Origin: a virus
Length of the DNA stretch: 24,145 nucleotides
IMG/VR virus record: IMGVR_UViG_3300022752_000388
Location: 1 to 24,145 of that record
Direction: 5' to 3' (one strand)
This document shows, piece after piece, positions 15,056 to 22,502 of the stretch; position 1 is the stretch's first letter; each line of letters starts with the position of its first letter. A program made the translations under genes and the position numbers. Under the pieces are notes generated by a model. The model saw only the letters and a list, made by a program, of their open reading frames with translations. It was not told the DNA's origin and did not search any database.

Positions 15056-15297
15056 TTGCCCACCTTCCTAAATGGTGCGACTTTTTTTGCGATGCTTTTG
15101 GGTTGTGCCACAAACTGCTTGCCCTTGGCTTTTCCCGCTCTTTTGGCTCTTGTGGTTGCTGCATATTCCGCTGGGCTAAGTGCATTAATTGCCGCCGACG
15201 GGAGATACCGCTCACCAGTCTTGCTAGACGGTTTACCGCTCTTGGTTGTCCACTTCTGGTCACCCCAAGCCTTAAGAGACTGCTGCGGAGCTTTCAC
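15052..15297 (-). CDS. small basic protein with SLKxWGDQKWTTKSGKPS motif
   Basis: This 81-aa, strongly basic protein reads QQSLKAWGDQKWTTKSGKPS, then SKTGERYLPSAAINALSPAE, YAATTRAKRAGKAKGKQFV and AQPKSIAKKVAPFRKVGK. The 'SLxxWxxQxWxTxSGKPSxxTGERYLP' signature belongs to a conserved domain of unknown function that I recall in phages and also in large DNA viruses of eukaryotes (family name uncertain, perhaps DUF6321). The charge suggests nucleic-acid binding, for example in the packaged capsid, but this is inference. ATG overlaps the stop of the preceding gene (ATGA) and its own stop overlaps the adaptor start the same way. Confidence 0.82.
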   Translation of the reverse strand: MKAPQQSLKAWGDQKWTTKSGKPSSKTGERYLPSAAINALSPAEYAATTRAKRAGKAKGKQFVAQPKSIAKKVAPFRKVGK

Positions 15298-15551
15298 TTC
15301 ATCTTCTTCAATGTCTGTGCAAGCGTTGCTCGCTGACCCATTTTACCGGTTGCTTTTGCTGCTTTGGCTAGCTTGGCTGCTGGGATCTTTTCCCCGGCTT
15401 TTACACCAAGAGACTTTTTTAAGGCTCCCGGTTTCTTAATGGCTTCTTGAATCCATTTGCCACCTTTAAATCCGGGAACCCCGCGACCTTTAAGAACATC
15501 CGCACGGGTTACTTTGCCATCATCATTTAGATCAGGAAAGTTTTTTGGCAT
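15294..15551 (-). CDS. small basic protein with EF-hand/dockerin-like calcium loop
   Basis: This 85-aa protein has two parts. Residues 7-18 read DLNDDGKVTRAD, which fits the 12-residue calcium loop exactly (D1, N3, D5, G6, V8, D12), as in EF-hands and dockerin repeats; only one loop is present. From about residue 30 it is a Lys-rich helical region, KWIQEAIKKPGALKKSLGVK and AGEKIPAAKLAKAA, then GQRATLAQTLKKMK. That second part is a recurring small domain of phages (from memory). I use ATG at 15551, with GAGG 6 nt upstream. A GTG four codons earlier gives 89 residues, but it would leave no ribosome site. Calcium binding is a prediction. Confidence 0.8.
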   Translation of the reverse strand: MPKNFPDLNDDGKVTRADVLKGRGVPGFKGGKWIQEAIKKPGALKKSLGVKAGEKIPAAKLAKAAKATGKMGQRATLAQTLKKMK

Positions 15552-15563
15552 CACACACCTCAC

Positions 15564-15767
15564 TTAAAGTTTTTCACCTATCTCATATTGAGATAGCTTT
15601 GATCTGAGCTTTTCAATTTCTGCGTCGCGTTCTGCTAACTTCTTTTGAAAGCTTTCATTCATATCAACCCACATCTGCAAATTCTGGGTTCTTAACCTAT
15701 TGTCCTCGACCATCATATTAAATAGTCTTTCGGATGCGTCAAGTTGCTTTTGAATAAAATTAATCAC
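15564..15767 (-). CDS. small coiled-coil protein
   Basis: This protein of 67 aa (from the GTG chosen here) is almost wholly helical: INFIQKQLDASERLFNMMVE, then SFQKKLAERDAEIEKLRSKL in a heptad pattern, ending SQYEIGEKL. A long coiled coil is likely, perhaps oligomeric. I chose GTG at 15767 because GGAGG sits 8 nt before it and it overlaps the upstream TAA by 8 nt. An in-frame ATG at 15806 would give 80 aa but overlaps the previous gene by 47 nt and has no clear ribosome site. It sits inside the cassette of small genes before the connector. No function recognised; a scaffold or assembly helper is possible. Confidence 0.72.
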   Translation of the reverse strand: MINFIQKQLDASERLFNMMVEDNRLRTQNLQMWVDMNESFQKKLAERDAEIEKLRSKLSQYEIGEKL

Positions 15768-16029
15768 GATATCCACCTCCTGCTGCTTTGTACTTTTTCG
15801 CCACAAGCTGAGCCTTTCTCGCGGACCATTTTCCTGCTCCCGTGCCTTGCGTGGCCGCAGCTTTTACTTGAGCAACGATACGCTTGCGAAGATCTGGCTT
15901 CGTATAGTTACCAGCCGCATTGACCGTCCCGCCTTTAGCGTACTCTTTAAAGTCTGTGTTATCCCTTCGTGCCTTGATTTTGGGCACTTTGCTGGGATTG
16001 ATTATTCCCATTCCCCGACTGATTAACAT
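15760..16029 (-). CDS. small basic protein with KWSARKAQL...YKxxGGGY motif
   Basis: This 89-aa basic protein ends with AAGNYTKPDLRKRIVAQVKA, GTGAGKWSARKAQLVAKKYK and AAGGGYRD. This 'YTxPxLRxRI...xWSARKAQLxAxxYKxxGGGY' domain recurs in phages and giant DNA viruses (from memory, perhaps DUF5872); its function is unknown. The N-terminus is MLISRGMGIINPSKVPKIKA. The ATG at 16029 is supported by AGGAG 6 nt upstream even though it lies 71 bp inside the end of the giant gene, an unusually long overlap here. An internal ATG at 16011 would still overlap by 53 bp. Charge and conserved aromatic residues suggest DNA contact (inference). Confidence 0.8.
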   Translation of the reverse strand: MLISRGMGIINPSKVPKIKARRDNTDFKEYAKGGTVNAAGNYTKPDLRKRIVAQVKAAATQGTGAGKWSARKAQLVAKKYKAAGGGYRD

Positions 16030-19000
16030 CTGCTGCTCCTATTAGTGCTGCCAGACCAAAGTTTTCCGTATCCTTAAGTGGCCGTAAATAGTTTGGTGCT
16101 TTGAACAAATCAAAAGGTCCAAATTGTGGTGCTGGCACGTTGGGCTGTGCGTAGTCTACATAAGTTTTCTGTTGCTCTGATGCTGGAATTCCAAATAGCG
16201 GAAACGGCGGGGCGGTTGTTACCGGCTTTGATGTCGTTGGCGCCTTGGTTGTTGTTGTAGTTATCGGAATTGTTGTTGTAATTTCGGTTGGTGATAACGT
16301 CAATGTTATTGGCGGAGTTGTTGTTTGTGTGGTGATAGGAAACGATGTGGTAGTAGTAACCGGTGGTAAGGATGTAGTAGTAACCGGTGGTAAGGATGTA
16401 GTAGTAACCGGTGGTAAGGATGTAGTAGTAACCGGTGGAAGAGACGTTGTGGTGATTACCATGGTTAATGATGGTGACTTTGTTATTAGTTGCGTCAGTG
16501 ACGGTGTGATTGATTGAGTAACGGATTGAGTGACTGATTGTGTTACCGACTGCGTGACTGATTGTGTTACAGATTGTGTGACTGATTGTGTTACCGACTG
16601 CGTGACTGATTGTGTTACAGATTGTGTGACTGACTGGGTTACCGACTGCGTGACTGACTGGGTTACCGACTGCGTGACTGATTGTGTTACAGATTGTGTG
16701 ATTGACTGGGTTACCGATGGTGTGACTGACTGAGTAACGGATTGAGTAACTGACTGGGTAACGGATTGAGTAACTGACTGAGTAACGGATTGAGTAACGG
16801 ATTGTGTAACTGACTGGGTAACGGATTGAGTAACTGACTGGGTAACTGACGGGGTTACCGATGGTGTAACTGACTGGGTAACTGACGGAGTAACGGATTG
16901 AGTAACTGACTGGGTTACCGATGGTGTTACGGATTGAGTAACAGATTGTGTTACAGATTGTGTGACTGACGGAGTAACAGATTGAGTCAAGGATTGTGTG
17001 ACTGGTTGCGTAACTGAAGGCGTAACAGATAGACTTGCCGCACGGCTAATTGATTCCGAAATGAGTGCTGAAATAGACTGAGATAGTGAAATCGATTGGC
17101 TTAAGGATGCCGATAGGGACATTCCTTTGATCACATTTTCGCTTATCTCTTGGCTCAAGCTTTGCGATAACGATGCTGACTGACTCTGAGATAGGGACTG
17201 TGAGGCGCTTAAAGCCAATTCTTGGCTAATTGATTGTGATAAAGATATTGCCGCTGCTTCAGATATTGATATTGATTGTGACTGTGACACGCTTTGTTGC
17301 TTCGATACGCTTTGTGAAAGTGAATTTGAAACACTAACTGATTCAGAGATTCTTATTGTCTCAGATATTGATTGCGATACAGATTCCGATATGGATTGGC
17401 CCCTTGCGCGATCTGCTTTAATTTCCGAGCTTATGCTTATGGATAAAGATTGCGATTGCGAGAGCGACTGTGATGAGCTTAGTGAAATCGATTCAGATAG
17501 CGCGACTGCAGTCGAAAGACTTTGACTGTTGGATATTGATGCGCTTATTGCTGCTTCAGATATAGACTGACTTAAACTAATACTTATTGAATTTGATGTG
17601 CTTGCAGCTATGAGATCCGACATTTTTGTCGTCACCTCAACCGTGGGCGTTGCATCTGGCTTGACGGTTGATACACCAAGCTTTACCTCATCGCCTTTTT
17701 GCAGCAAATAATTATTGGGTCCTACACGCAGCATGGTGTACATCTTTCCATCTGCGCCCGTAACGATGGCGTTATCACCGACAATCGATGTGACTGTGCC
17801 AGATACCGTGGACCTTGGAGTAATCGTATCTAATACATTGAGTTGCCGATCTCCCGCAAGGCCCATGGTGTTCATGAACGTCTTGAAGTCAGCGTAGGTT
17901 ATTTTGCCTTGGTCTAGTAGTGACCGTGCATTGGCAGCAATCTGTGCGTCTGTCTGTGCATTAAACGCCCGCTGATCGTCTAATAACTTACCTTGTGGCG
18001 TGTTATTTAGTTCGTTAACAATTGAATCTAAATTAACCCCATCAGCGAGACGTTTTAAATTAAATTCAAGTTCATTAAATGTTGGGCGCCTGCCAATTTC
18101 ATTTTGAAAAACTTGATTTAATTGTTGTTCGAATATAGAAAATTTTTCATTAACATTATCAGGTACATACACAACATCATTTTTTGTGGCGTTTATATTA
18201 ATTTCATCGCCAACCTTTAAGTCCACATTGCTTGGCAAATCAAAACGCACCAAGGACCCATTTCCTAGTTCTACAAGCCCCTGGGTTCCGTCTGGCGAGA
18301 TTATTTTTATTTGTCCGCTGTTATCGGAAGTCATTCCTCCACGAAGACCAACCGCAACTCCTGCGGTTGTACCAGCCGCAACAAATGTTTGTTGCATCGT
18401 ATCCAGGGCGCCCTTCAAGAAATCCATGCCCGTCATGTCTTGGGCCAAACCAATCTGAGGAAGCTTATCTGTTGCCGCTTGCAAACTATATGAAAGCAGT
18501 TCACCTAGTTGTTCTTTGGTGCCGTACTTGCCAATTTGCGTAATTAAGCTTTCGCCAATTACCTTGCCTAGCTGATCCGTTGCGGTGCCGCGCCACAGGG
18601 GTTTCAACAATCCAACTAGCTCATCTGCGCCGATTCTCTCGCCAATTCCTTCTGCTATTGCCATGAGGGTCGCCCGCTTTCCTGCGTCCTCTATTCCAAG
18701 TCCGGACATTCTTCCTTGGATGTATTCATTTCCGTATGTTGTTGCCATGGCTCCAACTACAATACCCGGAGCGATTCCAGTCGCCAACCACGGTATGGCA
18801 GTTACGACATTTGACAGGCCTCCAATAAGATTTTTATGCGCGTCCGTACTTGCATTTGCAATCGTAACCGCGTCGTCACCCGCTGTTTTTATTCCCGCTG
18901 CTAGCTTGCTGAAATCCTTGGCAAAGGAATCAAGTCCGAGGGATTCTGCAATATGTAGGTTAATTCCAAGTGCGCCGTTAAGTGAATTTGCTACTGCGCT

Positions 19001-22000
19001 TCCTGTTACTGCATACGCCGTGGCTAATGTATTTGAAAGCGCATCGCCAGCAGGAGATCCACGAAACTGGTTTATAAATTGCTTTGTTTCAAACGGGAAC
19101 TGTGAATCCTGTACAGAAGATAAGTTGATTCTGTTGAACACATTTCCAGATTGTAAATCTTGGAGCGCAAGCGCCATGGCGGTGCTTGGTTGAACACCTT
19201 GATCGATGTAATAGGCGGAGGCCTTATTTTCAACACGAGTATCGGCGCGAAGCAAAAAGTCCGCCATTGACTTTTGATTACCTGCTATAGCCTGCTGCCT
19301 TTGTTGGTCAATTTGTTTGTATTGCGAATCAATGTCTTTCAAGATTCGCATATCGGTTGTGGCGGCACTAGCAGATGCGATTTTCGCCCTTTCCTCAGGG
19401 CTCATAATGCTGTACTGTCTTAACAAATTATCAAAATAACTTTTTTGTACCGTCGCAAAATTGTTTTGTATTAATCCCGTCTGCGTTGTAAGACCTAGGG
19501 ATCTTGCTTGATCGCTTAGCTCTTTAGGTATTGAGAATTCTGAATTTGTTACTTTAGGTGCGGTTCTTTGAATAATTTGTTGTGCATCAATTACGGTTTT
19601 TACACCTTGTGGTGATAATCCGTAAAAATCTTTTGTGATATCTTTACCCGTGGCGTCTTTTGCGCTTGATACAAAAAGATCGCCGGTTTCTGCATTCCTA
19701 TCAAATACAACCTGTCTTCCGTTTCCAATGTTGAACCATTGTTTTAAATTAGAAACTGCTGCGTTTGTAAGTTCTGAAGGCGTTAATTCTGATCCTTCTT
19801 TCAGAGCCCTGTAATACAAAAGTTGCTGATTGGCTTTGTCACCTTTGATACCCACATCATCCATGGCGGATTCGAGTTGGGACTCGGTAGCCTTGCCGTT
19901 AATAAAATCATTTGCAATATTTGTGTAGTTTTTTCTTGCTGTGATTTGACTATTTAATGATGTTATATAGTCGGATGCATCTTCCGGTAAGAATCCCGCA
20001 TCTTTCAGTCTTTGAATTGCGTCTTCTGATTTTAGTGTTGAATCAAATGACGTATATTCTTTTGCTATATCTTGAGCCTTTTTTGCCCTATCAATGAATT
20101 GTTGATTGGCTGCGAAGATACTTGCAATTGTATTATCTGAATACCCTGATTCGCGTAAATCATCTGCTGCGTCATCGACTGAAGTCTCGCCGCTGTTTAT
20201 GGACTTTATTAAATTATTCACATAGCTTGATTGGCCAGCATTTAGTGCGCTTTGTATGCCTTGCCATTCTTCTGCCGAATACACTCGTCCAGCAGAATTG
20301 CCGCTTAACATCAGTCGATTGCCATCGTCATCCATGGTAAACAGTTCACCATTCTTATCGATGGCTACTGCACCTATGGCTGAGTTAGATTTTGCTACTT
20401 CTGGAGTTGCGCCACCCGTTACCTTGGCTGCTTGATCTTTGCTAAATCCAAGGTTAATCAACTGATTCATTAGGCTAATAGGATTGAATTTTCCTGTTTT
20501 AGCTGTGTTGATTGCTTGTGATACGCCGATTTGAAGTAGCGCTTTGGATGTTGGGTCAAGCTTTTGTGCAGTTGCAAATTCATTAATGCCCGTGGAAATT
20601 GCGGCGTTTACAGCCCCACCTAATAAAGCTGGTAATGGGTCTTGTCCTTGTGATATTGAATAGATTGCATTCGCCATGGGCCCGGCGATTAATTTGGCAG
20701 TTGCAAGTTTTTCTGCTGCCGTGGCTCCGCTAATCAGTCCGCTGTTTGCTAGCTCATTGGCCATCACACTCGTGACGCCCTGAAGTATCTCCCCAGTTGC
20801 TGCGCCTAAAAATGCTTTGGATAAATCGCCGCCGTTGAAGACGGTATTTATCGCTACTCTTGTGAGAAAACTTGATACGGCAGGGGCGGCGGTCGCACCA
20901 ACAATACTACTGATAGCTGGAGTTATTGCGTTGGCTATACCCGGAACAAGAAACGATGCCCCCACTGCAAGCAACTGAACCAGCATCGGGTTTTTCTGTA
21001 GAAAATCCGACGCATTCCATTCTGGAACAATAACCGGCGATCCAAAGGCGTCGAGCTGTACTCGATAATCTGAATAACCCTTTCCTGCGTTGGTTGAACC
21101 AATGACATTGCTTCCCTTGCCGCCCACCATTTTGGTATCAAGTGGTTGGTTTGTTCGCTTGTCAAATAATTCATAGGTTGTGTAATCGTTATATCCGATT
21201 ACCTCTGGTGTATCACTAGATGCTGAAAATATGGGATCTTTGCCGGCGCCAGTTTTTACGCCAATTTGATTTAAATTAGTGATCCCTAAAGCGGCAAGTC
21301 TTTTTGCCAGATCATCTACATGCCACTCGTCGGAATTACCAGGGGTCTGATAATTGAGTTTATATAAAGATTTGCCACTATTGATCTGGCCTTTTAGGAA
21401 GTCAATTGTGTCATTGTTGAGCCATTTGCCCTCCCATTTCGTATCTTTGGGGTGGAGTATTAACTGCTCATAATCGTTACGACTTAACTTCTGGCCCGTT
21501 TGATAGTTTTGAAACGGGGTTTCTAAAAACTCTGGTTCAAAAACCCAGCCGTTTTTAAGGTCTAGACCGAGAGCCTGTTCGTATACGTTATACCCATTGT
21601 TATACATCCAATCAATATCGACTTGACTTACGCCATCGGCTATTAATTGCGATGGTTTTATTTTTTTTTCGTTGAAATAATCTATCTTTTGTTTTGGATC
21701 ATAATTACCCCATTCGCTTGGCAAGCTAATTGATGGTTTTGGAGGAGCGCTTGTTGTTTTTGTTGCGTCATAATAGCCGTAGAGATCTTTAAGACTTTGA
21801 ATTTCTGGTTCTGGCGTCCCAAATGCTCTTAATTGACCTTCTGTGACCTTGGATCCAATGAGCCAATTTACTTTTTCTTGGGGGCCGATTTGAAACCAAT
21901 TAGATGGCAAATTTACGCCAACGCTCGCGGCCTTGGCTCTTGTTTCATCTTGTTCTGATCTTTGCGTAGGTTTTGGAGGAGCGCTTGTTGTTTTTGTTGC

Positions 22001-22495
22001 GTCATAATAGCCGTAGAGATCTTTAAGACTTTGAATTTCTGGTTCTGGCGTCCCAAATGCTCTTAATTGACCTTCTGTGACCTTGGATCCAATGAGCCAA
22101 TTTACTTTTTCTTGGGGGCCGATTTGAAACCAATTAGATGGCAAATTTACGCCAACGCTCGCGGCCTTGGCTCTTGTTTCATCTTGTTCTGATCTTTGCG
22201 TAGGTAAACTATTTTGATAGGCATCTCTTTGCCCTGCGTCTAAAAATGCAGTGCCGTCTGATGCGTAATAATAAGTTGGATAGTTATAAGTCCCTTCTTC
22301 TTCCTGCTCTCGCCTATCATAAGATCTTGTATATGCTGGCGGCGGACTATATCCATTATTTAACATCCATTGAATTGTTTCCTCGTCCGTGATTGAACGA
22401 AGCTCATTGATGGATGTCCCTGCGGCGTTAAAACGCCGTATTTTTTCTGCGGCGTCTAGGCCAAACCATTCCGAGTCAAATGTTGGAAGCGCCAC
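15959..22495 (-). CDS. giant repeat-bearing virion protein (2178 aa), function unknown
   Basis: By far the largest gene here. Start is GTG with AGGT 5 nt upstream; an in-frame TGA lies just before, so no longer start exists. Layout: residues 1-305 hold four ~47-residue modules ('LPxxW...K[IV]..[FL]...LxxxG...WM.NNGY' type), the middle two identical. Residues ~500-560 and ~1220-1285 are Ala/Gly-rich and hydrophobic, the second with YIQGRMSGLG and GIGERIGADELV. Residues ~680-1190 are mostly helical; ~1455-1500 resembles a DUF4214-type module (uncertain). Residues 1626-1823 are Ser/Gln repeats, 1824-2007 VTxS tetrapeptides, 2018-2049 TTTSLPPV. The last ~130 residues are Pro/Thr- then Asn/Gln-rich. 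Size and hydrophobic helices resemble large ejected internal proteins; the stalk resembles surface adhesins. No catalytic motif was seen. It could be an internal/ejection protein or a long fibre. Confidence 0.8.
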   Translation of the reverse strand: MALPTFDSEWFGLDAAEKIRRFNAAGTSINELRSITDEETIQWMLNNGYSPPPAYTRSYDRREQEEEGTYNYPTYYYASDGTAFLDAGQRDAYQNSLPTQRSEQDETRAKAASVGVNLPSNWFQIGPQEKVNWLIGSKVTEGQLRAFGTPEPEIQSLKDLYGYYDATKTTSAPPKPTQRSEQDETRAKAASVGVNLPSNWFQIGPQEKVNWLIGSKVTEGQLRAFGTPEPEIQSLKDLYGYYDATKTTSAPPKPSISLPSEWGNYDPKQKIDYFNEKKIKPSQLIADGVSQVDIDWMYNNGYNVYEQALGLDLKNGWVFEPEFLETPFQNYQTGQKLSRNDYEQLILHPKDTKWEGKWLNNDTIDFLKGQINSGKSLYKLNYQTPGNSDEWHVDDLAKRLAALGITNLNQIGVKTGAGKDPIFSASSDTPEVIGYNDYTTYELFDKRTNQPLDTKMVGGKGSNVIGSTNAGKGYSDYRVQLDAFGSPVIVPEWNASDFLQKNPMLVQLLAVGASFLVPGIANAITPAISSIVGATAAPAVSSFLTRVAINTVFNGGDLSKAFLGAATGEILQGVTSVMANELANSGLISGATAAEKLATAKLIAGPMANAIYSISQGQDPLPALLGGAVNAAISTGINEFATAQKLDPTSKALLQIGVSQAINTAKTGKFNPISLMNQLINLGFSKDQAAKVTGGATPEVAKSNSAIGAVAIDKNGELFTMDDDGNRLMLSGNSAGRVYSAEEWQGIQSALNAGQSSYVNNLIKSINSGETSVDDAADDLRESGYSDNTIASIFAANQQFIDRAKKAQDIAKEYTSFDSTLKSEDAIQRLKDAGFLPEDASDYITSLNSQITARKNYTNIANDFINGKATESQLESAMDDVGIKGDKANQQLLYYRALKEGSELTPSELTNAAVSNLKQWFNIGNGRQVVFDRNAETGDLFVSSAKDATGKDITKDFYGLSPQGVKTVIDAQQIIQRTAPKVTNSEFSIPKELSDQARSLGLTTQTGLIQNNFATVQKSYFDNLLRQYSIMSPEERAKIASASAATTDMRILKDIDSQYKQIDQQRQQAIAGNQKSMADFLLRADTRVENKASAYYIDQGVQPSTAMALALQDLQSGNVFNRINLSSVQDSQFPFETKQFINQFRGSPAGDALSNTLATAYAVTGSAVANSLNGALGINLHIAESLGLDSFAKDFSKLAAGIKTAGDDAVTIANASTDAHKNLIGGLSNVVTAIPWLATGIAPGIVVGAMATTYGNEYIQGRMSGLGIEDAGKRATLMAIAEGIGERIGADELVGLLKPLWRGTATDQLGKVIGESLITQIGKYGTKEQLGELLSYSLQAATDKLPQIGLAQDMTGMDFLKGALDTMQQTFVAAGTTAGVAVGLRGGMTSDNSGQIKIISPDGTQGLVELGNGSLVRFDLPSNVDLKVGDEININATKNDVVYVPDNVNEKFSIFEQQLNQVFQNEIGRRPTFNELEFNLKRLADGVNLDSIVNELNNTPQGKLLDDQRAFNAQTDAQIAANARSLLDQGKITYADFKTFMNTMGLAGDRQLNVLDTITPRSTVSGTVTSIVGDNAIVTGADGKMYTMLRVGPNNYLLQKGDEVKLGVSTVKPDATPTVEVTTKMSDLIAASTSNSISISLSQSISEAAISASISNSQSLSTAVALSESISLSSSQSLSQSQSLSISISSEIKADRARGQSISESVSQSISETIRISESVSVSNSLSQSVSKQQSVSQSQSISISEAAAISLSQSISQELALSASQSLSQSQSASLSQSLSQEISENVIKGMSLSASLSQSISLSQSISALISESISRAASLSVTPSVTQPVTQSLTQSVTPSVTQSVTQSVTQSVTPSVTQSVTQSVTPSVTQSVTPSVTPSVTQSVTQSVTQSVTQSVTQSVTQSVTQSVTQSVTQSVTQSVTPSVTQSITQSVTQSVTQSVTQSVTQSVTQSVTQSVTQSVTQSVTQSVTQSVTQSVTQSVTQSVTQSVTQSITPSLTQLITKSPSLTMVITTTSLPPVTTTSLPPVTTTSLPPVTTTSLPPVTTTTSFPITTQTTTPPITLTLSPTEITTTIPITTTTTKAPTTSKPVTTAPPFPLFGIPASEQQKTYVDYAQPNVPAPQFGPFDLFKAPNYLRPLKDTENFGLAALIGAADVNQSGNGNNQSQQSAQNQGTKG
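16350..16445 (-). repeat. 4 x 24-bp tandem repeat encoding TTTSLPPV
   Basis: Four direct 24-bp units lie at 16350-16373, 16374-16397, 16398-16421 and 16422-16445. The first three are identical; the fourth changes only in its last bases. On the coding strand each encodes an octapeptide of Thr, Ser, Leu, Pro and Val. This is a Pro/Thr linker within the giant protein and a likely site of copy-number slippage. Confidence 0.92.
16475..17026 (-). repeat. 46-unit array of a 12-bp repeat encoding VTQS / VTPS
   Basis: A continuous array of 46 four-residue units, in register for 552 bp with no break. Units are mostly VTQS, with VTPS scattered and a few ITQS, LTQS, ITPS and edge variants. At DNA level there are higher-order copies: a 48-bp block beginning at 16541 recurs at 16589, and part of the other half repeats with a 24-bp period (around 16735-16800). 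This indicates growth by block duplication. The reverse strand is also open here (VTDC-type repeats), which is only a by-product of the 12-bp period. Confidence 0.93.
17027..17622 (-). repeat. degenerate Ser/Gln-rich repeat region (SxS, SQS)
   Basis: About 198 residues (1626-1823) of the giant protein consist largely of alternating Ser with Ile, Leu, Val, Ala or Gln, such as SISISLSQSISEA and SLSQSQSLSISIS. The unit is short and degenerate, without a fixed DNA period. A few charged breaks occur (EIKADRARG, NVIKGM). The pattern is like serine-rich stalks of surface proteins and predicts a long beta-type or extended rod. Confidence 0.85.
21735..22205 (-). repeat. perfect 234-bp tandem duplication
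   Basis: The stretch 21735-21968 is followed directly by an identical copy at 21969-22202. Identity runs three bases further, so 237 bp of overlapping sequence match with no mismatch by eye. The period is 78 codons, keeping the reading frame (residues ~99-176 and 177-254 of the giant protein). No other sequence lies between the copies. Zero divergence, including third positions, means a very recent duplication or ongoing homogenisation. Confidence 0.96.
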
Positions 22496-22502
22496 ATATC
22501 AC

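Noticed and set aside
15031-15439. Plus-strand Cys/Phe/Leu-rich frames opposite the small basic genes
   Set aside because: Antisense of Lys/Ala-rich genes; opposite to the operon and of implausible composition.
16245-16733. Plus-strand frames with Val/Thr/Asp/Cys repeats opposite the giant gene
   Set aside because: They are the complement of the 12-bp and 24-bp coding repeats; any in-register repeat without a reverse stop stays open. No ribosome site or separate composition supports them.
16350-17026. Possible CRISPR array from short direct repeats
   Set aside because: Units are contiguous, with no unique spacers, and are in frame within one coding sequence.
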